A stretch of DNA of 64,000 nt from CAYQSU01 sp964420325 (GCA_964420325.1 CAYQSU010000005.1:1-64000), one strand, 5' to 3'. Positions 1 to 8,965 are shown, numbered from the stretch's first letter. Translations and numbers: made by a program. Notes: a model not told the origin generated them from the sequence alone.

Positions 1-60
1 CAAAATGTCGCATTTTGTCGCAAAATGTCGCAAAATGTCGCAATTTGTCGCATTTCGTCG
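1..60. repeat. 10-bp tandem repeat array, six units
   Basis: Six consecutive 10-mers lie in exact phase, with consensus CWWWWTGTCG (for example CAAAATGTCG, CATTTTGTCG, CAATTTGTCG). Neighbouring units also form inverted repeats of the type CAAAATG-TCG-CATTTTG. The array touches the window edge, so it may be longer. It lies upstream of the first gene and is AT-richer than its surroundings. The period is close to one helical turn, as expected of an array of protein-binding sites. Confidence 0.9.
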
Positions 61-86
61 TGGTCGGGTGCGGAAGAGGGAGCGGC

Positions 87-1679
87 ATGGTCCGGCATCG
101 GCAAGCCGAGCGTGGGACGCCGGCCGGCGGCGAGGCCGGTCGCCGGCTGGTCGAGGGCGTCCGCCTGCACCGGGCGGGCCGGCTCGAGGCGGCGCGGCGC
201 GCCTACGAGGACGCGCTCCGGCTCGCGCCTGGGAGCGCCGATGCCCACCATCTTCTCGGCCTCGTCGCCCACCAGTCGGGCGACCAGGAGACGGCCGAGG
301 CGCTGATCCGCCGTGCCCTCCGCCTCGACGGCAACGACGCCGGCTACCACAACAGCCTCGGCAGCGTGCTTCTCGCCCGCGACCGGCCGGATGCCGCCCT
401 CCGCTGCTTCCGCCGGGCGCTGGTGCTCAACCCCGACTCCGCCGAGGCCCACACCAACCTCGGCAACGCGCTGATGCGCCTCGACGATGCGGCCGGAGCC
501 GAGGCCTCGTACCGGCAGGCGCTCGGCCGCCGCCCCGGCTACGCCGTCGCCCACAACAACCTGGGCGGCGCGCTCCGCCGCCAGGGCCGCCTCGCGGACG
601 CCCTTGCCGCCTACGACCGGGCGCTCGCCTGCGATCCCGCGTATGCCGCGGCGCTGTCCAACCGGGGCCGCGTGCTCGCCGAACTCGGCCGCCCCGAGGA
701 CGCGCTTGCCGACTACGAGCGCGCGCTCGCCGTCGATCCCGGACATGCCGAGGCCCATGCCAACCGGGCGACGGCGCTGCTCCTCCTCGGTCGCTTCGCC
801 GAGGGCTGGGAGGAATACGAGTGGCGCTGGCGCACCCGCGGCTTCACCACCCCCCGCCGCCCGTTCGCGGAGCCCCTTTGGGATGGCGCCGAGCTCGTCG
901 GGCGCACCATCCTGGTGCACGCCGAGCAGGGACTGGGCTCGGCCATCCAGTTCGTCCGCTACGTGCCGCTGGTCGCCCGCCGCGGCGGGTGCGTCGTCCT
1001 CGAGTGCCAGGAGCCGCTGCAGCGCCTGTTCGCCTCCGTCGACGGCGTGTCGCGGCTGGTGGCCAAGGGCGAGGCGCTGCCCGGCTTCGACGTGCACGTG
1101 CCGATGATGAGCCTGCCGCGCCTGTTCGCCACCCGGCTCGAGACGATCCCGGCCACCGTCCCCTATCTCGGCGCCGACGCGGGGCTCGTGGCGCGCTGGC
1201 GGGAGCGTCTCTCGCCCCTCCCCACGCCCCGCGTCGGCCTCGTCTGGGCCGGCAACCCACGCCACGACAACGACCGCAACCGGTCGATGCCGCAGGCGGC
1301 ATTGGCCCCGCTCACGGCGTCGGGTGCCGCCTCCTTCGTCAGCTTGCAGGCCGGACCCGGCTCCGCCGCCGCCGCCCGCCTGCCGCCGGGGCCGATCCTC
1401 GACCTCGCGCCCCAGATCGGCGACTTCGCCGACACCGCGGCGGTCGTCGCCAGCCTCGACCTGGTGATCTCGGTCGACACCGCGGTCGCGCACCTCGCCG
1501 GGGCGTTGGCCCGTCCGGTGTGGCTCCTGCTGCCGTTCGTCCCGGAGTGGCGCTGGCTCCTCGACCGCGACGACAGCCCCTGGTATCCGACGATGCGGCT
1601 GTTCCGCCAGACCGCCCCCGGCGACTGGACGGGCGTCGTCGGCAGCGTCGGCGAGGCGCTCGCCAGGGGGTGGCGGTGA
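87..1679 (+). CDS. TPR protein with glycosyltransferase-like C-terminal domain
   Basis: A 530-residue protein. The first half is a run of tetratricopeptide repeats with the typical AEAHxNLGNAL pattern. The second half resembles the GT9/heptosyltransferase-like domain often fused to TPRs, with HAEQGLGSAIQFVRY, GLVWAGNP and SVDTAVAHLAGAL segments. Such proteins are usually cytoplasmic and linked to protein or surface-polysaccharide glycosylation; the substrate here is unknown. I chose the ATG at 87 because it follows a GGAAGAGGGAG ribosome site, while start codons further upstream fall inside the 10-bp repeat. The stop overlaps the next gene's GTG start by 4 bases (GTGA), so the two are probably translationally coupled. 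Confidence 0.8.
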   Translation: MVRHRQAERGTPAGGEAGRRLVEGVRLHRAGRLEAARRAYEDALRLAPGSADAHHLLGLVAHQSGDQETAEALIRRALRLDGNDAGYHNSLGSVLLARDRPDAALRCFRRALVLNPDSAEAHTNLGNALMRLDDAAGAEASYRQALGRRPGYAVAHNNLGGALRRQGRLADALAAYDRALACDPAYAAALSNRGRVLAELGRPEDALADYERALAVDPGHAEAHANRATALLLLGRFAEGWEEYEWRWRTRGFTTPRRPFAEPLWDGAELVGRTILVHAEQGLGSAIQFVRYVPLVARRGGCVVLECQEPLQRLFASVDGVSRLVAKGEALPGFDVHVPMMSLPRLFATRLETIPATVPYLGADAGLVARWRERLSPLPTPRVGLVWAGNPRHDNDRNRSMPQAALAPLTASGAASFVSLQAGPGSAAAARLPPGPILDLAPQIGDFADTAAVVASLDLVISVDTAVAHLAGALARPVWLLLPFVPEWRWLLDRDDSPWYPTMRLFRQTAPGDWTGVVGSVGEALARGWR

Positions 1680-3538
1680 CGCGTGCGGCAGCCGGCGGCG
1701 AGCCGGCCCGCCTCGCCGAGGCGGTCCGCCGCCATCGCGCCGGCGATCTCGCCGAGGCCGAGCATCTCTACCGCCGCATCCTCAGGACCGCGCCCCGCAA
1801 CGCCGATGCGCTGCATCTCCTGGGCGTGGTCTGCCACCAGCGCGGCGATCATCGTCGGGCACGGGAGCTGATCGAGCGGGCGATCGCGGTCCGGGACGAC
1901 GACGCCAGCTTCCACAACAACCTCGGCACCGTCCTCCTCGCCGTCGGTGCGGCCGCCGAGGCCGCCGACCGCTTCCGGAGCGCGATCGCCCTCAGCCCCG
2001 CCTACGCCGAGGCCCGCAACAACCTCGGCAACGCGCTGCAGACCCTGGGCGAGATCGAGGCCGCGATCGACGCCTACCGGGCGGCGCTCGCCGTCCGTGC
2101 CGATTATGCCGAGGCCCACTGCAATCTCGGGCAGGCCCTCCATGCCCTGGGCGATCTCGAGGCTGCCGCCGGGCACTATCGCCGCGCCCTCGAGCTGCGA
2201 GCCGACTACGTCAAGGCGCGGCGGCGGCTCGGCAACGCCGAGGGCGAACTCGGCCGCCCCGAGGCCGCCGAGGCGGCGTACAGGAAGGCACTCGAGGCCG
2301 ATCCGGCCGACGCCGACACCCTTGCCGCGCTGGCCGCCTTGTGGGAGCGGGCGAGCCGGCTCGAGGACGCCCTCGGCGCCGCCGAGGCCGCGATCCGGCA
2401 TCGCCCCGACTGCGTCCGCGCGATCGTCGTCGCCGCCCGCTGCGAGCGGCGCCTCGGCCGTCTCGAGGCGGCGTGGGCCCGCCTCGAGGCCGCGGGCGGG
2501 ATGGCCGCGGACGACGAGATGCGGGCGTTCGCGCTGTTCGAGCGGGGCACCCTCGCCGACCGCCAGGGCGACCACGCCGGCGCCTTCCGCTGCTTCGCCG
2601 AGGCCAATCGCCTGGTGCTCGAGGGCGGCCAGGGCCGACGCGTCGACCGCACCCTGTTTCCCCGCCAGATCGAGGCGCTGGCCCGGCGCTTCACGCCTGA
2701 CTGGGTCCGCTCGTGGACGCCGCCGGCGGCGCCGGCCGGGGCTCAGCCGGTGTTCCTGATCGGCTTTCCGCGCTCCGGCACCACCCTCCTCGACCAGGTC
2801 CTCGACGTCCATCCGGCGCTCGCCGCCATCGAGGAAAAGCCGATGCTCGACGTCGTCAAGCACCATCTGGAGGCGCGGTCGGAAGGCTATCCGGATGCGC
2901 TCCAGGCACTCGCGGCCGACGACATCGCGGCGCTGCGGGAGATCTATTTCGCCGAGGCCGCCAGGCACCTCCGGGGCAGGACGGATCGCGTGATCGTCGA
3001 CAAGATGCCCCTCAACACCATCGACGTCGGCCTCATCCACCGGCTGTTTCCGGACGCGAGGATCCTGCTCGCCCTCCGCCATCCCTGCGACGTGGTCTTG
3101 AGCGGCTTCATGCAGGCGTTCAAGCCGAACGCCGCCATGGTGCACTTCGCCACCCTCGCCGACACCGCCCGCCTGTATGCCGCGGTCATGGGCCTCTGGC
3201 TCCGCTATGCCGAGGTCCTGCCGCTTTCGTGGCTCGCGGTCCGCTACGAGGATCTGATCGCCGACTTCCCGGCCGAGACCGCCCGCGTTCTCGCCTTCCT
3301 CGGCGTGCCCTGGGACGATGCCGTGCTCGCCTACGCCGAGCACGCGCGGTCGCGGGCGATCGCGACGCCGAGCTACCACCAAGTGGTACAGCCGATCTAC
3401 GCGCGGTCGGTCGGCCGCTGGCGCACCTATCGGCAGGAGCTGGAGCCGGTTCTGCCGATCCTGGCGCCGTTCATCAGCGCCTTCGGCTATTCCACCGACG
3501 CACCGCGCCGCACCGACGAGTATCCGTCAGGCCCCTGA
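1676..3538 (+). CDS. TPR-sulfotransferase
   Basis: A 620-residue protein. TPRs fill the first ~340 residues and a PAPS-dependent sulfotransferase domain follows. The 5'-phosphosulfate-binding loop GFPRSGTTLLDQVL and the 3'-phosphate motif RHPCDVVLSGF are both intact, so the enzyme is probably active. It would move sulfate from PAPS to a protein or glycan acceptor held by the TPRs; the acceptor cannot be told from sequence. It starts at a GTG inside the upstream stop codon. A much longer open frame extends upstream but is Arg/Pro-rich shadow of the preceding gene. The last 65 bp overlap the convergent ThiE-like gene. Confidence 0.85.
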   Translation: MTRAAAGGEPARLAEAVRRHRAGDLAEAEHLYRRILRTAPRNADALHLLGVVCHQRGDHRRARELIERAIAVRDDDASFHNNLGTVLLAVGAAAEAADRFRSAIALSPAYAEARNNLGNALQTLGEIEAAIDAYRAALAVRADYAEAHCNLGQALHALGDLEAAAGHYRRALELRADYVKARRRLGNAEGELGRPEAAEAAYRKALEADPADADTLAALAALWERASRLEDALGAAEAAIRHRPDCVRAIVVAARCERRLGRLEAAWARLEAAGGMAADDEMRAFALFERGTLADRQGDHAGAFRCFAEANRLVLEGGQGRRVDRTLFPRQIEALARRFTPDWVRSWTPPAAPAGAQPVFLIGFPRSGTTLLDQVLDVHPALAAIEEKPMLDVVKHHLEARSEGYPDALQALAADDIAALREIYFAEAARHLRGRTDRVIVDKMPLNTIDVGLIHRLFPDARILLALRHPCDVVLSGFMQAFKPNAAMVHFATLADTARLYAAVMGLWLRYAEVLPLSWLAVRYEDLIADFPAETARVLAFLGVPWDDAVLAYAEHARSRAIATPSYHQVVQPIYARSVGRWRTYRQELEPVLPILAPFISAFGYSTDAPRRTDEYPSGP

Positions 3539-4121
3539 TCGCTGCGAATCCGCACGCCCCGGAACCGGCGAGCCGCCGCGCCGTCTCAGCGGTCACGCCG
3601 CCGAGGGCGTAGACCGCAACCGGGCTCCGCCGGGCGATCGCCGCGAACCGGAGCGAGCCCAGGGGCGCCGCCTCCGGGTGGCTCCCGGTCGGGAACACCG
3701 GCGAGACGAGAACGGCGTCGACGCCGGCGCGGACGGCCCGCATCACCGCGGCCAGGGAGTGGGCGGCCGCGGTGACGAGCCACCCCGGTCGCCGCCACAG
3801 CCGCCACTGCCTCTCGCGGCGGACCAAGGCTTCCGGCAGGTGCAGGCCGTCGGCGCCGACGGCGACGGCAAGGCGAGGGTCGCCGGCGACAAGGAACACG
3901 AGCCCCCGCCCCCGGCAGAGGGCGGCCAGCGCATGCGCCAGCGCCGCTCGGTCCGCCACGCCGTAGTGGCGGAGGATCACCGCGGAGCCGCGCGGCAGGC
4001 TCTCGATCGCCGGTCTCGGGTCGGCGAGGCGTTCAGCATCCGTCATCAGGATCAGCCCGGGAAAGGCTTGTGCCCGCGTCCTCGATTTGAGACCGCGCAC
4101 CAGGTTTGCTAGGGTCGGCAC
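3474..4121 (-). CDS. thiamine phosphate synthase family protein (ThiE/TenI-like)
   Basis: 215 residues with a TIM-barrel TMP-synthase pattern: LILMTDAERL strand 1, a GADGLHLPE loop, VSPVFPTGSHPEAAPLG and a phosphate-binding ALGGVTAETA loop. True ThiE enzymes carry a T-x-T-K motif after VFPT; here it reads TGSHP, so this is more likely a TenI-like or otherwise divergent member than the main thiamine phosphate synthase. The start is a GTG at 4121 preceded by GGACGAAG; later ATGs would remove the first strand. It is divergent from the YggS gene and its 3' end overlaps the sulfotransferase gene. Confidence 0.75.
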   Translation of the reverse strand: MPTLANLVRGLKSRTRAQAFPGLILMTDAERLADPRPAIESLPRGSAVILRHYGVADRAALAHALAALCRGRGLVFLVAGDPRLAVAVGADGLHLPEALVRRERQWRLWRRPGWLVTAAAHSLAAVMRAVRAGVDAVLVSPVFPTGSHPEAAPLGSLRFAAIARRSPVAVYALGGVTAETARRLAGSGACGFAAIRGLTDTRRCGAVRRWNSRRR

Positions 4122-4156
4122 GGCGCTTCGTCCAACGCTGGGAAGGTCAGACGGTC

Positions 4157-4855
4157 ATGGCAAGCGAAACCCTCGCAGACGCCGACATCGGCGCCAACCT
4201 CGCCGCCGTCCGAGCCCGGATCGCCGACGCCGCGGCGGCTGCCGGGCGCCGGCCCGAGGACGTCACCCTGGTCGCGGTGACCAAGACCCACCCGGTGGCG
4301 ACGATCGGGCGGGCGATCGCTGCCGGGCAACGGGTGTTCGGCGAGAACCGGATCCAGGAGGCGGAGGATAAGTGGCCGCAGCTGGAGGCCCGGCATCCGG
4401 GCGTGCGCGTGCACCTGATCGGACCGCTGCAGAGCAACAAGGTGCATCGCGCGGTGCGCCTGTTCGACGTCATCGAGACCGTCGACCGCCCGAGGCTCAT
4501 GCGCGCGCTCGCCGACGTGAGGGACAAGAAGGGGTGGGTGCCGGATCTGTTCGTTCAGGTCAACACCGGGGAGGAGGCGCAGAAGCACGGGGTTTCCCCG
4601 CGCGAGGCCGATCGCCTGATCCGCGCCTGCATCGACGAGTTCGAACTGCCGGTCAAGGGCCTGATGTGCATTCCGCCGCTCGACGAGGAGCCGTCCCTGC
4701 ATTTCGCGCTCCTGAGGAAGATCGCCGGGCGCAACGGCCTCCCGGAACTGAGCATGGGCATGAGCGCCGACTACCCGATCGCCATCGCGTTCGGCGCCAC
4801 GATCGTCCGGGTCGGCACCGCCATCTTCGGTCCCAGGCCCCAGGCGACGCCCTGA
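4157..4855 (+). CDS. YggS/PLPBP family pyridoxal-phosphate homeostasis protein
   Basis: 232 residues, the usual length for this family of single-domain, fold-type III PLP-binding proteins that buffer vitamin B6 and influence amino-acid and keto-acid balance. The PLP lysine lies in VAVTKTHP, followed by the family signature GENRIQEAEDKW, then HLIGPLQSNK and a C-terminal SMGMSADYPIAIAFGAT(I)VRVG block. The ATG at 4157 has a GGAAGGTCAG site and places the first helix correctly; an upstream in-frame start at 4106 would overlap the divergent gene and lacks a site. Confidence 0.93.
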   Translation: MASETLADADIGANLAAVRARIADAAAAAGRRPEDVTLVAVTKTHPVATIGRAIAAGQRVFGENRIQEAEDKWPQLEARHPGVRVHLIGPLQSNKVHRAVRLFDVIETVDRPRLMRALADVRDKKGWVPDLFVQVNTGEEAQKHGVSPREADRLIRACIDEFELPVKGLMCIPPLDEEPSLHFALLRKIAGRNGLPELSMGMSADYPIAIAFGATIVRVGTAIFGPRPQATP

Positions 4856-4872
4856 CCGATGCGTGCTGCTGG

Positions 4873-5376
4873 TCACTCCCATGCGCAGATGACGACGGCG
4901 TCGCCGGGCGCGCAGGCGGCAAGGAGTTCCCGGAGGTCGTCGAGGGCGAGCGCCACACACCCTTCAGTCGGCGCGTAATCGGGCCTCGCCACATGCAGGA
5001 ATATCGCGCTGCCGCGCCCGGCCCGGACCGGATCGTCGTTGTAGCCGATGGGCACCACGAGATCGTAGACGTGATCGTCGCGCCACAGGCGCTCGTGCCG
5101 GCCGGGGTACGGCAGCCGCACCAGCCGATTGTAGTTGGGATCGGCTGGGTCGTCGCACCAGCCGTCGTCCGTGCGGATGCTCCGGCACGGCAACCTCGAC
5201 GCCGGCGGCGCCAGCCGGTCCCCGCGAACCATGACGGACCGGAGGGGAAAACGGCCGGCGGGGGTCTTGCCGTCGCCTTCGCGCTTGTCGGCCGCGACAC
5301 CGCTCCGCCCCAGGGCGCAGCGCACCTCGCGCCCCTGCCAGCGCAGATGCCCCGATGGCAGGACCTCGATCTCCAT
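4873..5376 (-). CDS. L,D-transpeptidase (YkuD-type) domain protein
   Basis: 167 residues, essentially one catalytic domain. The active-site segment is present with His128 and Cys140 in HVARPDYAPTEGCVAL, matching the family pattern H-x(10+)-[ST]-x-G-C. An early GDGKTPAGRFPL segment is also typical. These enzymes make 3-3 cross-links in peptidoglycan or anchor proteins to it, but no clear signal peptide is visible, so the protein may be a cytoplasmic or mis-started variant. Starting at 5436 instead would add 20 residues, still without a convincing signal sequence. An LdtR-like regulator is encoded near 48 kb. Confidence 0.82.
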   Translation of the reverse strand: MEIEVLPSGHLRWQGREVRCALGRSGVAADKREGDGKTPAGRFPLRSVMVRGDRLAPPASRLPCRSIRTDDGWCDDPADPNYNRLVRLPYPGRHERLWRDDHVYDLVVPIGYNDDPVRAGRGSAIFLHVARPDYAPTEGCVALALDDLRELLAACAPGDAVVICAWE

Positions 5377-5434
5377 GCAGCGATCATAGGGCCGTTGGCT
5401 GCATGATGGCACCCACCGATCGAAGGCTCCGGTC

Positions 5435-6577
5435 ATGACGCGGATGTCCCCCGCTCGCCTCGCCTCCGGCGTGCTTGCGGTGCTGTCGCTCGCCTGCGGG
5501 GTGTTTGCCGTCGCCTCGTTCCTCTACTACTGGGACCCGACGCGCATCCACTGGAAACGATGGACCGCGTCCGACCCCTACCTCTACGACGAGATCGACC
5601 CGCGCCTGCGGGCGACCGATCCGGCGACGTTGATCACCATCGCCGGCGAAGCAGATGTCGGGGCCGCCCGCGATCGGCTCATCGCCGCGATCTGGGACGG
5701 GTCGGGCTTTCCGCATGCGGCGTTGCCCGACGAAGCGGTGCAGGTCTTTCCGGGTCCATCCGCCGACGCCTCCGCCGACTGCGACACCGTCCTTGTCGAA
5801 GTCAAGGCGGGTCGTCGGTGCCTCACCGCCATCTACGGCGGATTCGACAACCTCGCCCGCATCGAGCGTCTGCGCATCACGCTCCCGATCGGCTACGTCG
5901 CGTTCCCGGGCTTTTTCCGGCCGAAGGCGGGCAACGGCCGGGTGGTCATCTATCATCACGGCTATGCGGGAACCTACCACGACCAGGCTCGGCTGATCGC
6001 GGCGCTGGTCTCGGAGGGCTACGCCGTGCTCGCCTTCAACCTCCCGGGCTACGGCCACTACCAGGCGCCCCGAGAGCTGTTCAGGGATCCGCCCGTCCGC
6101 ATGTACGTCGAGCCGGTGGTCGCCGGCATCAATCATCTGCGGAAGGACCATCCGGAGGCCGCGATCGACATGGTCGGCTTCTCGGCCGGCGGCTGGGTCA
6201 CGGTGGCCGCCGCCGCGGTCGACCCCCGCATCCGGCGAAGCTTTCCGGTGGCCGGCGTTCTCCCGGCCTACCTCCGGCGCGCGCGCGAGACGGCGCCGCC
6301 GCAGCTCAACCCGACCCTGCTGGCGGCGGGCGGCTATCTCGACATGTTCGTGCTCGGAGCCCTCGGCGACGGCCGCCGTCAGCTGCAGATCTTCAATCGC
6401 TATGATCGCTGCTGCTTTGCCGGCGAGCGCGCAACGCTTTACGACCACGCGGTGAGGGACGCGGTGTCGCAGCTCGGAGCCGGCAGCTTCGCGGTGATGA
6501 TCGACGAGACCCATGCCTCGCACCGGCTCTCGCACCATGCCATCAGCCGCATTCTCGAGGAGATGGCGCGGCCGTGA
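5435..6577 (+). CDS. membrane-anchored alpha/beta hydrolase
   Basis: 380 residues. A single N-terminal hydrophobic segment (about residues 8-32) could be a signal anchor. The hydrolase core shows an oxyanion-hole segment VVIYHHGYAGTYH, the nucleophile elbow G-F-S250-A-G-G and a late His near residue 364 (DETHASHR). The substrate is unknown; esterase or lipase-like activity is a fair guess from the fold. The ATG at 5435 follows a GAAGG site. The stop overlaps the next small gene by 4 bases. Confidence 0.75.
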   Translation: MTRMSPARLASGVLAVLSLACGVFAVASFLYYWDPTRIHWKRWTASDPYLYDEIDPRLRATDPATLITIAGEADVGAARDRLIAAIWDGSGFPHAALPDEAVQVFPGPSADASADCDTVLVEVKAGRRCLTAIYGGFDNLARIERLRITLPIGYVAFPGFFRPKAGNGRVVIYHHGYAGTYHDQARLIAALVSEGYAVLAFNLPGYGHYQAPRELFRDPPVRMYVEPVVAGINHLRKDHPEAAIDMVGFSAGGWVTVAAAAVDPRIRRSFPVAGVLPAYLRRARETAPPQLNPTLLAAGGYLDMFVLGALGDGRRQLQIFNRYDRCCFAGERATLYDHAVRDAVSQLGAGSFAVMIDETHASHRLSHHAISRILEEMARP

Positions 6578-6870
6578 GGACCGGGGTCGGTCTCCCGCGT
6601 CCCGGCCGGTCCGGCGACCGGCGGACCCTGTGGATGCTGTTCCTGGCGGCGCTGGCGGCGCTCGCGGCGGCCACCCTCTTCCTGTGGTGGCGGGACGGCA
6701 TGTGGCCGGAAGGAGAGATGCCGGTCCGGGGCGTGGTACGGACCACCGGCGCCTGCCTCGCCGCAGCCGCCCTCTACGCGCTCAAGCGTCTCGTCGATCG
6801 CCTGTGGGCGTCACCGGCGGCAGGGGATGCCCGCGCGGCCGATCAGCCTTCCTCGGTGAAGAATGAGTAG
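6574..6870 (+). CDS. small two-helix membrane protein, unknown function
   Basis: 98 residues, starting with a GTG that overlaps the hydrolase stop (GTGA). Two hydrophobic segments are seen, at about residues 19-38 and 56-70, with a basic linker. I do not recognise a family. Coupling to the hydrolase suggests a shared membrane role. The last 28 bases overlap the convergent gene's 3' end. Confidence 0.55.
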   Translation: MRTGVGLPRPGRSGDRRTLWMLFLAALAALAAATLFLWWRDGMWPEGEMPVRGVVRTTGACLAAAALYALKRLVDRLWASPAAGDARAADQPSSVKNE

Positions 6871-7454
6871 CGGGCGGCAGCGGGCAGCGCCGGTGTGGCC
6901 TCCTGTTCCTGGGCGGCCAGCATCGCCCTGAAGCCGAGTTCCTGGCGCGCCCAGTCGGCGACCCAGGGCCGGCTCGCGTCGTCGCCGATGGCCCACGCCG
7001 CGGCCCCTAGGGCGCCGGTCGTCGGCGCCGCCATGCCGTCGGTCGCCGACCCCGCCGCGGCGAGCATCGTCTCGGTCAGCCCGTCATCAGCGGGCGCCTC
7101 CTCCGTCAGCGCCGCCAGCACGTGGTCGCCGATGTCTCGCCCGGTCAACGCCTCGACGATGACATTGACCAGCGACGACACGGCGCCGATGACGCCGCCA
7201 AACAGCGCGCCGCCGGCGATGCGCGGCACGGGATCGATGCCGTCGCCCGTGAGCTCGCGATAGATCGTCGACACCACCGGGATGTGCTGTAGCGGATTGA
7301 TGACATCGAGCACGTCGAAGAAGGTGAGGCCGTCCCTGCCGAACGGCTCGAGCCCCGGTCGGCTGGCGGCCGGGCCCGGCGCTCCGAGGGCCGTGCCGGC
7401 TCGTGCCGCCTGCGGGGTGACTGGTTCGGCGGAGATCGGCGTCGAGATGGCCAC
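6843..7454 (-). CDS. conserved hypothetical protein with central hydrophobic segment
   Basis: 203 residues with no recognised domain. The N-terminus is Ala/Pro-rich and disordered-looking; the middle has a glycine-rich hydrophobic helix (GGALFGGVIGAVSSLVNVIVEAL), preceded by FFDVLDVINPLQHIPVVSTIY. The coding part has typical GC3 bias. I chose the GTG at 7454, which follows GGGGGACC; sequence further upstream in the same frame is Arg-rich shadow. It reads in the same direction as ribA, 176 bp downstream of it. Confidence 0.6.
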   Translation of the reverse strand: MAISTPISAEPVTPQAARAGTALGAPGPAASRPGLEPFGRDGLTFFDVLDVINPLQHIPVVSTIYRELTGDGIDPVPRIAGGALFGGVIGAVSSLVNVIVEALTGRDIGDHVLAALTEEAPADDGLTETMLAAAGSATDGMAAPTTGALGAAAWAIGDDASRPWVADWARQELGFRAMLAAQEQEATPALPAAARYSFFTEEG

Positions 7455-7630
7455 GATGGATCGGTCCCCCGCTGGGTGTCCGCAACGGAGCAAGACCCGT
7501 GCCAGGGCGCGGGCCGGCGCGGCCGGCAGGGCGCCGCGGCTTTCGCGGCGGGTCGCCGCCGGCAGGCCGGCAACAATGGCCGCGCGCGGCACAATCTGCC
7601 GCCGCGGCCGGCGAGCGGGTCCGGCAGGAC

Positions 7631-8833
7631 CTAGAACAGGTGGCCGCTGCGCTCGGCCTTGGTCCGCATGTACCGCTCGTTGTGCCGATTGGAGGGAAAG
7701 GCGTGAGGGACGCGCTCCTCGACGACGATGCCGCAACGCGCCAGCGCGACCACCTTCGCCGGATTGTTGGTCAGCAGCCGCACCCGGGTGAAGCCGATCT
7801 GGCGCAGCAGCTCGGCGGCGGGAAGGTAGATGCGCTCGTCGGCATCGAAGCCGAGCTGCTCGTTGGCATCGATCGTGTCGTAGCCGATGTCCTGGAGCGC
7901 ATACGCCCTCAGCTTGTTGACCAGGCCGATGCCGCGCCCCTCCTGTGCCAGATAGAGGAGCACGCCGCCGCCGGCGGCCGAGATCTCGCGGATGGCGCCC
8001 CTGAGCTGGTCCCCGCAGTCACAGCGCAGGCTGCCGAGGAGATCGCCCGTGAAGCACTCGGAATGAATGCGGGTGAGGACGGCGGTGTCGGGCGAAGGAT
8101 CGCCAAAGACCAGCGCCAGGTGCTCGAGCCCGCCGTCGCGCGGCCGGAAGGCCATGATCCGGGTGTCCTCGGCGTCGGCCAGCGCGACGCGCGCCTCGCT
8201 CACGGGCCTGAGCGATCGCGCGGCGATCCGCTCGTACTGGAAGACGTCTCCGGCGTCGACCAGCAGCAGATCGTGTCGAGCCGCCCACGCCGCGTGGTCC
8301 CCCGCTTCCGGGCCGCCCAGGCGTCCGCACACCGCGGCCGGCAACAGCCGCGCCACCTTCGCGAGCTTCACCGCGGCGCTCTCGCAGCCGTGCGCCGGCG
8401 CGTCCTCGATGTCCAGGTCGTACGGCAACGGAACCGGCGGCGCGGCGAGAGGATCCGCGAGCTCGCTGATCATCGCCGCGGTGAGGCGATCCCTCGCCCT
8501 CAGCGTGACGATTCTCAGTCCGGCCGGGGCAAGGCCGAGGACTGACGCCCGCCGTGCCGTGATCGCCAGCAGCGCGGCACCATCCGCCATTTGCAGGAGT
8601 CGGCCGAGGGTATCGCCGGTGACGGCCTCCGCCGCGAGGACGACGCGCGCCTGCCCGCCGCTTCCCTGGATCGCGACCGGCTGACCGCGGCGCAGGTCGG
8701 ACACCGCCCGATCGACCGACAGGAGCGACAGCGGCTCCCGCGTGGCGGGGATGGCAACGAGATGACGTCCGTCACGCATGCCCTGTACAACGCCCTTGAC
8801 CTGCTTCGCCGCGGCTCCGGCCGCTCCGACCAT
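7631..8833 (-). CDS. ribA: GTP cyclohydrolase II
   Basis: 400 residues. The C-terminal ~200 residues are a complete GTP cyclohydrolase II, which opens GTP to give the first riboflavin precursor. Visible are the zinc motif C-x10-C-x-C in SECFTGDLLGSLRCDCGD, YLAQEGRGIGL and the RLLTNNPAK segment. The N-terminal ~190 residues form an extension common in alphaproteobacterial RibA and lack the catalytic residues of RibB. An ATG at 8779 is an alternative start; neither has a strong ribosome site. It is divergent from the response regulator. Confidence 0.93.
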   Translation of the reverse strand: MVGAAGAAAKQVKGVVQGMRDGRHLVAIPATREPLSLLSVDRAVSDLRRGQPVAIQGSGGQARVVLAAEAVTGDTLGRLLQMADGAALLAITARRASVLGLAPAGLRIVTLRARDRLTAAMISELADPLAAPPVPLPYDLDIEDAPAHGCESAAVKLAKVARLLPAAVCGRLGGPEAGDHAAWAARHDLLLVDAGDVFQYERIAARSLRPVSEARVALADAEDTRIMAFRPRDGGLEHLALVFGDPSPDTAVLTRIHSECFTGDLLGSLRCDCGDQLRGAIREISAAGGGVLLYLAQEGRGIGLVNKLRAYALQDIGYDTIDANEQLGFDADERIYLPAAELLRQIGFTRVRLLTNNPAKVVALARCGIVVEERVPHAFPSNRHNERYMRTKAERSGHLF

Positions 8834-8898
8834 ACCCCTGGAGCAGAACGGACGAAAGGCGATTGTCGAGGTCTCGAAGAGGACCCGCGGCCCGCTCG

Positions 8899-8927
8899 GT
8901 TGTCAGAAAGGACCAGATTACCTTATG
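8899..8927 (+). promoter_or_regulatory. candidate sigma-70 type promoter for the response regulator
   Basis: TTGTCA at 8899-8904 and TTATGC at 8922-8927 are separated by 17 bp, placing a start near 8934, about 32 nt before the regulator ATG. Both hexamers are imperfect, so this is only a candidate. Confidence 0.35.
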
Positions 8928-8965
8928 CTTGCGCCACCGGTCGGCAGCAATTGGCAACAGCGCGG

